NCBI RefSeq assembly: GCF_000379785.1
Contig: NZ_KB903685.1
Span: 1 to 32,214, forward strand
Origin: Gallibacterium anatis DSM 16844 = F 149
GTDB taxonomy: Bacteria > Pseudomonadota > Gammaproteobacteria > Enterobacterales > Pasteurellaceae
Length of the DNA: 32,214 bases
Direction: 5' to 3'
Of the stretch, positions 8,460-15,118 are shown piece by piece. A program made the translations under genes and the position numbers. A model generated the notes under the pieces. That model saw only the letters and a list, made by a program, of their open reading frames with translations, searched no databases and was not told the origin of the DNA. The stretch's first letter is position 1. Every line of letters begins with the position of its first letter.

Positions 8460-8466
8460 CGGCTTT
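8445..8466. terminator. Hairpin between convergent genes, probable bidirectional terminator
   Basis: AAAGCCGCT and AGCGGCTTT form a 9-bp stem around the loop AAAT, immediately at the ends of two converging reading frames (8459 on plus, 8452 on minus). The T run is short on both sides, so termination may be partial. Confidence 0.55.
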
Positions 8467-8852
8467 CGTATAATTTGCTTTGATCTGACGCTTTGCCTGC
8501 TGATACCATATTGAAACATCATCCAATGTCATTTCTTCAAGCTCACTTGGTTGCCAACCGAACCACCACGCTAAATCCGCTAATACCTCATCTATTTGGC
8601 TAATGCCGACTTTCCCTTTAGCATTTTTTCAATAACTACCGAGGCTTTAGTAAAATCAGCCACATCAAGCTCATCAATATCTTCAGGGACTAATCCCGTA
8701 AGGGCAGCAAGCAATTCAATACTTTGCTCCACCTCCGTTGTGCTGCGCAATTTACGAATATCTTTGGCTTTTGCACGACGAATATGCAATTCGGTAATCT
8801 CTTTGCTCTCACCATCACGGATGGGGTAATCTAATTTCACGATTTCGGTCAT
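8452..8852 (-). CDS. Tail assembly chaperone, frameshifted long form (gpG-T / P2 E+E' type)
   Basis: A -1 ribosomal frameshift at 8610-8619 would fuse the short chaperone (from 8852) to the overlapping frame that ends at 8452. The added segment reads VGISQIDEVLADLAWWFGWQ, then PSELEEMTLDDVSIWYQQAK. This is the classic P2 GpE/E' and Mu-like extension (WWFGWQPSE...MTLDDV). The slippery sequence read on the minus strand contains GGGAAAG in the phase used by lambda G-T. The minor long product would bind tail-tube subunits onto the tape measure, encoded immediately downstream. Such frameshifts are nearly universal between tube and tape-measure genes, so confidence is high even though the frame has no start of its own. 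Confidence 0.88.
8592..8852 (-). CDS. Tail assembly chaperone, short form (gpG-like / P2 gpE-like)
   Basis: The protein has 86 residues starting MTEIVKLDYPIRDGESKEIT and containing LHIRRAKAKDIRKLRS and VPEDIDELDVADFTKASVVI. This is the pattern of phage tail assembly chaperones (Phage_TAC/DUF family between tube and tape measure). It ends at 8592 in the unshifted frame; a fraction of ribosomes should shift to the longer product. The ribosome site AAGGAG is buried in the 3' arm of a perfect 14-bp hairpin (8857-8898) and separated from the ATG by seven T residues. The gene is the first behind the second late-promoter box, so its expression seems doubly controlled. Confidence 0.92.
   Translation of the reverse strand: MTEIVKLDYPIRDGESKEITELHIRRAKAKDIRKLRSTTEVEQSIELLAALTGLVPEDIDELDVADFTKASVVIEKMLKGKSALAK
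8610..8619 (-). promoter_or_regulatory. Programmed -1 frameshift slippery site
   Basis: On the minus strand the bases read AAAGGGAAAG. In the chaperone frame they contain two overlapping canonical heptamers, A AAG GGA and G GGA AAG; the latter is the lambda gpG-T site. The zero frame stops 16 bases downstream at 8592, while the -1 frame continues to 8452. Confidence 0.88.
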
Positions 8853-8856
8853 AAAA

Positions 8857-8942
8857 AAACTCCTTAGTAGGTTATGGTTAATTTCTACTAAGGAGTTTAC
8901 TTAAACAGGTTTAAATTTGATTTTAAAGCGCTTTAAAGATTT
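8857..8942 (-). promoter_or_regulatory. Late promoter copy 2 (upstream of tail chaperone) with RBS-sequestering, terminator-like hairpin
   Basis: The box at 8917-8942 contains TTTAAAGCGCTTTAAA. TAAACT (8894-8899 read leftward) begins 31 bases from the dyad centre. Downstream is a perfect 14-bp hairpin (arms 8885-8898 and 8857-8870, loop 14 nt) followed by seven T residues and the ATG. In RNA reading through from the tube gene it would act as a terminator and hide AAGGAG. A transcript starting near 8887-8888 would lack most of the 5' arm and leave the site open. The structure is directly visible; the mechanism is inferred. Confidence 0.72.
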
Positions 8943-9458
8943 TTATTGACCAATATTGGTGCGGTATTTTTGTAAAATATCCTGTCCTGCAACACGATAT
9001 TGGTTACTGAAGGCATCATAGAACAGCACTTCTTTGCCATTGATCATTTGCTTCACTGAATGCACCTGAAACGTCATCGGATATTCAGTTGGCTCTTTCT
9101 TGTATTCACCAAGATTGACCTTGCTAAACATCGCATTTAATGTCAGCACCAACGGCACTTCTTCCGCCATCCCCGCCGCATTGAAGACTTTCACATCGGC
9201 ACGTACCATCAGTTGGGCGGTTTTAAACGGATTGCCGGCAACTGCTGCCACTTCCGGATAATAGCCGTCCCACGTGACTTCACCTTCTAAAGCGTTCACC
9301 TTACTTGGTAGCTTAATCACACCCACTAAGCCTAGATTGTCGTGTTCAGTAAACTCCACTTCAAACTCAGGCAATTTGATGCTTTTCGCTTTGCCAATTA
9401 AGCTGTTGCCGTTGATATAGACATTGGCATTATCGACTTGATTGATGACTGCACTCAT
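8943..9458 (-). CDS. Major tail tube protein (P2 gpFII family)
   Basis: The protein has 171 residues. AVINQVDNANVYINGNSLIG at the start, FEVEFTEHDNLGLVGVIKLP, and the block EVTWDGYYPEVAAVAGNPFK match the P2 FII tube family. It polymerises into the rigid inner tube inside the sheath. GGAGG lies eight bases before the ATG, and the start overlaps the sheath stop by one base (TAATG), as usual for FI-FII pairs. The stop codon lies directly at the late-promoter box for the chaperone gene. Confidence 0.93.
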   Translation of the reverse strand: MSAVINQVDNANVYINGNSLIGKAKSIKLPEFEVEFTEHDNLGLVGVIKLPSKVNALEGEVTWDGYYPEVAAVAGNPFKTAQLMVRADVKVFNAAGMAEEVPLVLTLNAMFSKVNLGEYKKEPTEYPMTFQVHSVKQMINGKEVLFYDAFSNQYRVAGQDILQKYRTNIGQ

Positions 9459-10858
9459 TATTGTCCTCCGGAAACTAAATTCACTAAGTATTTACGCGTA
9501 ACGACACTGGTGTTGGTGATCCGTTCCGCCGGAATTTTCGGCGTAAAATCGTATTGAATCGGCACTTGCCCATTACTGAAGGCATCGACCAAATCCGCAT
9601 CCGGATCAAGCTGCACGCTGAAACCGACAATGGATTTTAACGTGCCCATATAGGTTTCCACCGTGCTTAATAAGCTGTCCAACAAGGCATCATCAATCGT
9701 TGAATCCATATATTGCAACTCGGCACGGCGGATACTTTCGTCGATTAAATCGGCAGTGCGTTGTACCGTTTCGAAATTGCTGATATGGGTATTGGTCGGG
9801 TAGCTGGCATTGCGGTTACCCCAAACGCGGAAACCGGTGCCGAAACTGTTAAATACGGTGGTAATCCCGACCGCATTTAAGCGATTGGTTTCGCTTTGTA
9901 CATCGTCAATACGTGCTGTTAATGCCACTTCAACGCCCTCTACGCCTTTTAATTGACGGTTGGAAATACTGTGCCAATAACCTTGCTTCACGTCGGTCAA
10001 CATTCGCAAACCGGCGGCGTGAGTAGCTAAACTTTCCAGCGTATTGCGTTCACCTAACAGATACGGGTAAAAGAGCTGGGTGCGGTCGGAACTGGTCTTA
10101 AAGTTAATGCTGCCTTCCGGACCACGTCCGGCAATCGCTTGCGATAAGGTGGTTTTCGGCGGTGCAGCAACATAAGCGACCGCATTTAAACGTGAGGCAT
10201 AGGTTTCCAATGCCGCTGCCATTGTCGCTGTGGCGTCATATTGCGGGCAGATCAACACTTTGGCATCGGCACCGAACAAGTTAAAGCCGGCGGTGAGCAA
10301 TTCAAAACCGCTGCGCGCTTCGGTGCGAGAATCAACGCCGCCTTTAATCTCGGCTTCCGTGACCTTGCTTGGATCGGCATAGCTGTAAGTTGCTTTCAAC
10401 TGTGGCGCATTGCGTGCTTTCAGCAAAGTGATTTCACCGGTTAATAAATCGACACGGTAATCTGTGCCTTCAACCAACACCTCTTCGTTATCTTTTAGCG
10501 ATAACTCGATTAAGCCGACATTGGCAGTTTGCGCAATTAAGGTCATTGCATCCAACGTTAACGCTTCTTCGCTGACGGTGGTGCGATGTTTGCTTGGATC
10601 TAACACATTGATCACATAGACTTGACCGGCGGCGTAACGGCTTAAAATATCCAACGCATCACAAAGTGAGTAGCCTCGGTCTAAGAGGTTGCCGAATTGG
10701 GCAAAATCTTTTTTGGTGACACAACATTTCAGGACATTGACATCACCGATTGGGGCGGTGCCGACAATGCCGATAATCGCGCCGTCTGCTTGGCCGACAT
10801 GGACACTGCCACCATTGATTCGGATCGTTTCTGCGCCGTGATGATAGGCTGCTGGCAT
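9458..10858 (-). CDS. Contractile tail sheath protein (P2 gpFI family)
   Basis: A protein of 466 residues beginning MPAAYHHGAETIRINGG. The N-terminal VHVGQADGAIIGIVGTAPIG and central LICPQYDATATMAAALETYA match the tail-sheath family. The C-terminal half contains FRVWGNRNASYP and TVETYMGTLKS, typical of the conserved sheath domain. The length is close to P2 FI (about 400) and other Mu-like phage sheaths. AAGGAG lies seven bases upstream and the ATG overlaps the previous stop (TAATG). The presence of sheath, tube and gpW/J proves a myovirus-type tail. Confidence 0.94.
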   Translation of the reverse strand: MPAAYHHGAETIRINGGSVHVGQADGAIIGIVGTAPIGDVNVLKCCVTKKDFAQFGNLLDRGYSLCDALDILSRYAAGQVYVINVLDPSKHRTTVSEEALTLDAMTLIAQTANVGLIELSLKDNEEVLVEGTDYRVDLLTGEITLLKARNAPQLKATYSYADPSKVTEAEIKGGVDSRTEARSGFELLTAGFNLFGADAKVLICPQYDATATMAAALETYASRLNAVAYVAAPPKTTLSQAIAGRGPEGSINFKTSSDRTQLFYPYLLGERNTLESLATHAAGLRMLTDVKQGYWHSISNRQLKGVEGVEVALTARIDDVQSETNRLNAVGITTVFNSFGTGFRVWGNRNASYPTNTHISNFETVQRTADLIDESIRRAELQYMDSTIDDALLDSLLSTVETYMGTLKSIVGFSVQLDPDADLVDAFSNGQVPIQYDFTPKIPAERITNTSVVTRKYLVNLVSGGQ

Positions 10859-11364
10859 TAGTTTTCTCCTTTTTTAGGTTTTAATTTTTTATCGAGCGGT
10901 TGCCCTTGACGGCGCAATATCGCTTCGACAAATTTCGGTTTATGTTGTGGACTGAGCTGCTCAAGCTGCACGGTTTCGGTCTCAAATTGCAGTTGATATT
11001 GCCAAATTCCACTCTCTTCATCGTTGAACTGTTCACTGACCAAATAGCACTTGCCGCAGTTCGGTGGCTGAAAGCCGGCAATACTTAAGCGCAACTGATC
11101 AAGCACTGCCAACGCGCCGTTGTCGTTGTGTAAATTGCGACTGATCACGGTCAGCATCAGACGCAATTTGCGAGTTTGACTGACCACATCACTGGCACGT
11201 AAAGCACCAAAGGTGGAGCCGACATAGCCAATCAACACAGCGCCGTTGGGGTGCGCCAGATAATAATCACTTGGATTATCCGGCATTAACTCCACCTGCC
11301 AATCCGGCAGGGCAGCACTTAACTGCTGTTGAATGGCGGTCAAAATCGGGAGCGTGGCAGACAT
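10858..11364 (-). CDS. Mu gp37-like tail completion protein
   Basis: The protein has 168 residues starting MSATLPILTAIQQQLSAALP. LPDWQVELMPDN, ANGAVLIGYVGSTFG-like sequence (here HPNGAVLIGYVGSTFG) and SRNLHNDNGALAVLDQLR fit the Gp37/Gp68 family found just before the sheath in Mu. In Mu this position is occupied by gp37, probably a tail terminator or head-tail connector component. The start overlaps the stop of the DUF1320 gene (TGATG) and lacks a good ribosome site, suggesting translational coupling. The C-terminal tail is very basic (KKLKPKKGEN). Confidence 0.8.
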   Translation of the reverse strand: MSATLPILTAIQQQLSAALPDWQVELMPDNPSDYYLAHPNGAVLIGYVGSTFGALRASDVVSQTRKLRLMLTVISRNLHNDNGALAVLDQLRLSIAGFQPPNCGKCYLVSEQFNDEESGIWQYQLQFETETVQLEQLSPQHKPKFVEAILRRQGQPLDKKLKPKKGEN

Positions 11365-11801
11365 CAGTAACCGTCCGTATTCAGTTTTTGTGCCGAACGC
11401 ACTTTAAATTCACCGCTGTCGGCTAACAATTCGCCCGGCTGTTGGTTATCGCCGGCATCGGCAACACCTAAGTGCAATTTGCCGGTGGCGATTTGTTCCA
11501 ATTCTTTAATCGCCTGTTGGTAGACCTCTTTCACCGTTTCCGGCATTTTCATCTCCGGTCGGCGCGCATAGAGCCAATAACGTGCCAAGGCGCAAGCGTG
11601 CGACTCAATCAGTGTCGGCGTATCCTGTAAAGGCAACGGATAGCGAGAGCGCAACGCCGCATCAATCCGCTCTTCGGCAAAGCGAATCGCCATCTCAATC
11701 ACCGGCAAGGCAATCTCGGTTGCTCGACTGTCGTCATTACTGAGCTGGATCAGGATTTGTCGGCTGAAAGTCGCTATCAAGCGCTCCGTTGTGATATACA
11801 T
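11364..11801 (-). CDS. Mu gp36-like protein (DUF1320), head-tail connector
   Basis: The protein has 145 residues: MYITTERLIATFSRQILIQL, AERIDAALRSRYPLPL-like sequence (EERIDAALRSRYPLPL) and ESHACALARYWLYARRPEM. These are the conserved blocks of the DUF1320 family, Mu gp36, thought to be a helical connector protein between portal and tail. It abuts the previous gene with TAATG overlap, preceded by AGAGGCG. The order capsid - gp35 - gp36 - gp37 - sheath is the Mu order. Confidence 0.9.
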   Translation of the reverse strand: MYITTERLIATFSRQILIQLSNDDSRATEIALPVIEMAIRFAEERIDAALRSRYPLPLQDTPTLIESHACALARYWLYARRPEMKMPETVKEVYQQAIKELEQIATGKLHLGVADAGDNQQPGELLADSGEFKVRSAQKLNTDGY

Positions 11802-12100
11802 TATTTCGCCTCTTTCGCTGTTTTGGTTTTTGCTGTAGCTTCAGCGTCCGCTTTAGCATTTACCGACGTTTCGACTTCGGCTTTAGCTTGCTCCGCTAAC
11901 GCTTGTGCTTTGGCTTGTGCTTCCGCTTTTGCCTTTTGCGCAGCACTGTCGTCTTTGACGGTAAGGTAGTGCGACAAACGTTTGTATTGCGCTTCGAACA
12001 AGTTAATCTCCTCGCCCACGTCGTAACGTTTACCGTTATGCAAAATCGCCGTATGCGCCACAATGCAGGTCAGTAAGGTTTTGCTGGATGGATTTGCCAT
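11801..12100 (-). CDS. Mu gp35-like small protein with Ala/Lys-rich tail
   Basis: The protein has 99 residues. The first 50 (VAHTAILHNGKRYDVGEEIN) form a small beta-type domain seen in gp35-like proteins after the capsid gene. Residues 54-99 are a low-complexity Ala/Lys/Glu helix (KAKAEAQAKAQALAEQAKAE), likely coiled coil. AGGAGGAG precedes the ATG. It might be a head decoration or completion protein; the position is clear, the function is not. Confidence 0.8.
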   Translation of the reverse strand: MANPSSKTLLTCIVAHTAILHNGKRYDVGEEINLFEAQYKRLSHYLTVKDDSAAQKAKAEAQAKAQALAEQAKAEVETSVNAKADAEATAKTKTAKEAK

Positions 12101-12111
12101 AGTTTCTCCTC

Positions 12112-13041
12112 CTATAACAAGCAGTCTTTAATCAGATAGCCGGCAGGCTTACCAACCAAGTGCGGTTTGTGAATGTCGGTGGTACGCACCACTTCCAATT
12201 TGCCGCCGTTTTCGACGTAACGGTCAACAAACAAGCCACCTTTGCGACGTACGGTATAACCGTAACTTGGCTCATACACCGTGCCTTTTTTCTCGGTTGA
12301 GCGCGGCGCAACATATGCCAACACCACGGTATCCGTCCAAATATCTTTGAGAGTATTGGACTCTTCATAAACTGCCTCACCGATTTTGACGGTGTCGACA
12401 TCAATCAATTTGGCAAAAATCTCTGGTGTGATAATGCCAGTTTGCACATATTTGATTTTTTCAATGACCTTTGGATGACTTTTTAAGACTTGCCACACAT
12501 CACCGGCAATAATGCAGACATTGGCTTTACGCCCGATGGAACGTTTAATTGCCCGTTTTGCCGCATCAAAAATCGCAAATGGGTCGGAGTTTTCGTGGCT
12601 AAACTGTGATTCACCGGATAACACGATTTTGTTAGTGGTGTCATAGTTGGCTTCATTTTGCGCCGCATCCGCAATCGCTTTTTCACGTCCGAGTGCAATC
12701 ACATCTTGAGTGGTGTTAAGGGCAAATTGACGCAATGAGAAAATCGCCTCGTTCTCTTCACGGTAGTCAATCGCATATTCAACATCGTGTTCTTCCAGCG
12801 CCACATCAATCGCCCCGATATCTTCCGGCTCTAAGCGGTTTGAGGCACCGCGCAAGTTGCGCACGGTACTCGGCAGGCGGAACGCCAAGCGTCCGAACGT
12901 CGGAATTTTGCCGGCTTCTTTGTCGATTTCGACCACCGGCATTAAGGTTTCACCGACCAGTTCGTTGTTGTAATAGCCCTGTGCCAGTTGGGTTAAGACC
13001 GGGTCTTGAACACGTAATTTTGCTAAATTGTGTGCAGCCAT
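12112..13041 (-). CDS. Major capsid protein (HK97-fold type)
   Basis: The protein has 309 residues beginning MAAHNLAKLRVQDPVLTQLA. VGETLMPVVEIDKEAGKIP, EEHDVEYAIDYREENEA and AAKRAIKRSIGRKANVCIIA resemble major capsid proteins of Mu-like phages in Pasteurellaceae and other HK97-fold shells. It lies exactly where the major head protein is expected, directly after the protease/scaffold gene and before gp35. AAGGAG lies seven bases before the ATG. No N-terminal scaffold domain is present, in keeping with a separate nested scaffold gene Z. It carries a Haemophilus-type uptake core near its 3' end. Confidence 0.9.
   Translation of the reverse strand: MAAHNLAKLRVQDPVLTQLAQGYYNNELVGETLMPVVEIDKEAGKIPTFGRLAFRLPSTVRNLRGASNRLEPEDIGAIDVALEEHDVEYAIDYREENEAIFSLRQFALNTTQDVIALGREKAIADAAQNEANYDTTNKIVLSGESQFSHENSDPFAIFDAAKRAIKRSIGRKANVCIIAGDVWQVLKSHPKVIEKIKYVQTGIITPEIFAKLIDVDTVKIGEAVYEESNTLKDIWTDTVVLAYVAPRSTEKKGTVYEPSYGYTVRRKGGLFVDRYVENGGKLEVVRTTDIHKPHLVGKPAGYLIKDCLL
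12158..12166 (+). other. DNA uptake signal core (Haemophilus type)
   Basis: A second exact AAGTGCGGT, inside the capsid gene. Together with the copy at 2125 it favours a Haemophilus-type Pasteurellaceae host, though two copies in 32 kb may be near chance. Confidence 0.5.
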
Positions 13042-13062
13042 TAATTATCTCCTTTTAGTTAA

Positions 13063-13500
13063 TTATTGGTTAATTGCGTTAAACGCCTCAACGTAACTGA
13101 CGTTGTGCGCTTTCATATAGGCTCGGACTTTTTTGTCCATCTCAATGCTTGCCGGATCAGTGCCTTCGGCATATTCCACGCTGTCATCTTTTGGTTCAGC
13201 GACTTTGTCTTTGGTCGCCACTTCCGCAAACTCAACCGATTTCGGCAGTTCAGTTAAAAACGCTTTTAAACGCTGTTTAAAGTCATCTTCCGAAAATTCA
13301 GTACTGTCATGCTCTGTATTCAGCAATGCGAGCGCAGCCTCTTTCTGCTTCGGTGAGAGCTTGCCTTCCGCAACCAAACTTTCCGCAAATGCCGCATTTT
13401 CCGCGTGCATTTTTTCGCGCTGCGCTTGTGCCTGTGCCGCTTTTAGCTGTGCATTTTCAGCTTCAAGTTCCGCAAGACGTTGCTTTTCTTGTTCCGACAT
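13063..13500 (-). CDS. Z: Nested scaffold protein Z (internal start within gene I)
   Basis: An internal ATG at 13498-13500, in the same frame as gene I (codon 213), is preceded by AAGGAGG six to seven bases upstream. It gives a 145-residue protein, MSEQEKQRLAELEAENAQLK, with a coiled-coil N-terminus and acidic C-terminal half. This is the arrangement of Mu genes I and Z, where the scaffold is produced separately and is also the C-terminus of the protease. Separate translation gives excess scaffold over protease. The ribosome site is stronger than most in the operon, supporting real internal initiation. Confidence 0.85.
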   Translation of the reverse strand: MSEQEKQRLAELEAENAQLKAAQAQAQREKMHAENAAFAESLVAEGKLSPKQKEAALALLNTEHDSTEFSEDDFKQRLKAFLTELPKSVEFAEVATKDKVAEPKDDSVEYAEGTDPASIEMDKKVRAYMKAHNVSYVEAFNAINQ

Positions 13501-14136
13501 AGTTCCTCCTTCATTTGGTTTCTCATCGGGTTCATTAAAAATAGGTGAGGGTGGTGTTTCATAGGTTTGCTTTAAGTCTTCGCGTGTTGCCTCTTCTTGC
13601 AAACTTTGCACTTGCCACGCTGGCAAAACACGGTCAGCATCATCTAAGCCAAACTTATCAATAAAAAAATCGCGCAACCGTTGCCACAACGAAGCATTGG
13701 TCCAGTCGCTAAACTCAACAAATTCGGTATCACTGTCGGCGAACATCGGATCTTTTAAGCCTTTGACCGCCGGCGGCATTGCGCCTAAAAAGCCGACGTG
13801 GCGTAAATAAAAGCCTTCCGGTTTTGGATTGTTGGCGCTGTTGGGCAAATAAAACGCCGCCGAGATTTTTTTAAACTTGCCTTCACGCACCAACTCGGCA
13901 AATTCACTGTCGACCTGTTGCGGTTCGGCTTTTAACACCTCGCCCTCCGCCACTAAGCCCTTAATCCAGCCATAAGCCGGGTTGTCGTGTTTCGGATGAC
14001 CGATCACTATTGGCGCTTCGTGGTACTGGGTGCTGTAATTGGCGGCAATGGTTTTTAAATCATCGGCGGTAATGGTGATGGTGTTACCGTTGGCATCTTG
14101 CCGAGTGCCGGCACGAAAGATTTCGATAAGTTCCAT
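13063..14136 (-). CDS. I: Head maturation protease with C-terminal scaffold (Mu gpI family)
   Basis: The protein has 357 residues. The N-terminal 140 residues match Mu-like prophage I proteases: EIFRAGTRQDANGNTITIT, EAPIVIGHPKHDNPAYGWIK, KKISAAFYLPNS and YLRHVGFLGAMPPAVKGL. The His of VIGHP and the Ser of KKISAAFY may be catalytic, by comparison with the family. The C-terminal 145 residues equal the nested scaffold Z. It is the first gene after a terminator (14338-14376) and the third late-promoter box, matching the Mu promoter PI. AAAGGAG lies in the loop and 3' arm of a 6-bp hairpin touching the ATG. Confidence 0.92.
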   Translation of the reverse strand: MELIEIFRAGTRQDANGNTITITADDLKTIAANYSTQYHEAPIVIGHPKHDNPAYGWIKGLVAEGEVLKAEPQQVDSEFAELVREGKFKKISAAFYLPNSANNPKPEGFYLRHVGFLGAMPPAVKGLKDPMFADSDTEFVEFSDWTNASLWQRLRDFFIDKFGLDDADRVLPAWQVQSLQEEATREDLKQTYETPPSPIFNEPDEKPNEGGTMSEQEKQRLAELEAENAQLKAAQAQAQREKMHAENAAFAESLVAEGKLSPKQKEAALALLNTEHDSTEFSEDDFKQRLKAFLTELPKSVEFAEVATKDKVAEPKDDSVEYAEGTDPASIEMDKKVRAYMKAHNVSYVEAFNAINQ

Positions 14137-14211
14137 AGCGTCTCCTTTGAATTGATGACGCTAGTGTAGCGATTGGGCATATAAATTGATTTTAAAGCCC
14201 TTTAAAGATTT
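14137..14211 (-). promoter_or_regulatory. Late promoter copy 3 (upstream of gene I), equivalent of Mu PI
   Basis: The box at 14186-14211 contains TTTAAAGCCCTTTAAA. TACACT (14163-14168 read leftward) begins 31 bases from the dyad centre. AGCGTC (14157-14162) and GACGCT (14137-14142) form a perfect 6-bp stem that encloses AAAGGAG and ends at the ATG. The predicted start near 14156 would remove the 5' arm exactly. The location upstream of gene I is that of the known Mu late promoter PI. Confidence 0.75.
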
Positions 14212-14337
14212 TAGATGGGAGAGTGAGAAAGAAAAAAAGGAAAATAACGGCAGAATAGATTTTTAATATCGTTTAAATGCCGTTTAAATCTTTCAGGGTG
14301 CGTTTAAATTTTTTCAGATGATAAATCATATTGCCGA
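14212..14337. repeat. Intergenic stretch with three TTTAAA repeats
   Basis: Between the gene I promoter and the gene G terminator are three GTTTAAAT motifs (around 14270, 14281 and 14301). Similar TTTAAA clusters occur near 20021-20055, 22118-22147, 24838-24855 and 31776-31805. No coding sequence is seen. They may be binding sites or simply the phage's AT-rich intergenic style. Confidence 0.5.
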
Positions 14338-14376
14338 AAGAGAAAAACGCCACAGTGTGCGTTTTATGGCGTTTTC
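14338..14376 (-). terminator. Rho-independent terminator after gene G
   Basis: Read leftward, AAAACGCCA and TGGCGTTTT form a 9-bp stem with a 14-nt loop followed by TTTT. It lies five bases beyond the stop of the gpG-like gene and before the gene I promoter. It separates the lysis/packaging transcript from the head/tail transcript. Confidence 0.8.
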
Positions 14377-14380
14377 TAAA

Positions 14381-14875
14381 TTATTTCATTTGCGATAGCT
14401 GTCGTTGCAATAATGCTGCCGCTTTATCCAGTAATTGCTGTTTATCCCGATCATTCACACCCAACCACGGACGAGCCGGAATTTTTGACTGTTTAGCAAA
14501 GACGGTATTGCCGTCTTTACCAAATTTTAATCGCTTGCCTTTCTTCGGTTTAATCACGCCACCAAATTGATGTAAGCGAGCATATTTAGCATCAGAGCCA
14601 AATTCCACACCGTTGTCATCGTAGTTGTATGCCGTTCTTTCAGACAAATAGCCCCGATGTTTTAAGATTTTGTCGTTACCTTTGATTTCTTGCGTAATCG
14701 GTGAAAGCGGCTTCCACTTTTTGCCATCCGGATCAACTTCTTGCTTAAAACGTGCCTTATGGATTTTTTTCAGGGTTTCGCCAAGCACACCGTAGAGTTT
14801 TTTCGGGTGCTGCAGTTGGATCGCAATCTTTTGCAATTCAGGAATGGCGCGGTCGTCTAGGGTAATTTTGATCAT
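14381..14875 (-). CDS. G: Mu gpG-like virion morphogenesis protein
   Basis: The protein has 164 residues from MIKITLDDRAIPELQKIAIQ. FKQEVDPDGKKWKPLSP and DAKYARLHQFGGVIKPKKGK, and later IPARPWLGVND, are the conserved blocks of the phage virion morphogenesis (tail completion S-type) family to which Mu gpG belongs. I chose the ATG at 14873-14875, with GGAG seven bases upstream; a GTG two codons earlier would sit on the ribosome site. The gene is flanked by hairpins on both sides, so its transcript may be short or depend on read-through. It probably acts in head-tail joining. Confidence 0.9.
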   Translation of the reverse strand: MIKITLDDRAIPELQKIAIQLQHPKKLYGVLGETLKKIHKARFKQEVDPDGKKWKPLSPITQEIKGNDKILKHRGYLSERTAYNYDDNGVEFGSDAKYARLHQFGGVIKPKKGKRLKFGKDGNTVFAKQSKIPARPWLGVNDRDKQQLLDKAAALLQRQLSQMK

Positions 14876-14903
14876 TGTCACACTCCAATAATTAGGCTAA
14901 AAA
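14875..14903 (+). promoter_or_regulatory. Sigma70-like promoter for the plus-strand 56-aa gene
   Basis: TTGTCA (14875-14880) and TAAAAA (14898-14903) are 17 bp apart, pointing rightward, about 45 bp before the small ORF. The -35 overlaps the start codon of the opposing gene G. Confidence 0.5.
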
Positions 14904-14929
14904 AGAAAGCGTGGTAATGTTGCCACGCT
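14898..14929 (-). terminator. Hairpin with T-tract in the minus direction; also 5' leader hairpin of the plus-strand gene
   Basis: AGCGTGG and CCACGCT (14908-14929) form a stem that can extend to ten pairs with one G-T. Read leftward it is followed by TTTCTTTTTT, a good terminator for transcripts coming from the portal/MuF genes. Read rightward the same hairpin lies in the leader of the 56-aa gene. Confidence 0.55.
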
Positions 14930-14947
14930 AACAAAAGGAAATTTAAA

Positions 14948-15118
14948 ATGAACAAACAACAAGCAGATGAAACTGCATTAAGATTAACTGAAATCATCAT
15001 CAACGCACATCACGCTTATATGCTTCCACAAAGCGATAATTATGAGCAAATCGCTGATGATGTTGTTTCGCTTATAGAAGCGATTTCAGAACGATTACAA
15101 CGTTCAAAACTTAGTTAG
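14948..15118 (+). CDS. Small hypothetical protein on the opposite strand (56 aa)
   Basis: The ATG at 14948 opens MNKQQADETALRLTEIIINA, a mostly helical acidic protein of 56 residues ending ISERLQRSKLS. AAAGGA lies about ten bases upstream. It is transcribed against the late operon in the gap between MuF and gpG. It has its own promoter-like sequence at 14875-14903, and a terminator-like hairpin follows at 15199-15226. Its end overlaps the convergent 57-aa gene by eight bases. I do not recognise a family. A compact independent unit of this kind suggests a moron, possibly active in lysogeny. Confidence 0.7.
   Translation: MNKQQADETALRLTEIIINAHHAYMLPQSDNYEQIADDVVSLIEAISERLQRSKLS

Noticed and set aside
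13133-13564. Plus-strand frame of 143 codons opposite the scaffold
   Set aside because: A Ser/Ala/Cys-rich mirror of the Glu/Ala-rich scaffold; a typical shadow frame.
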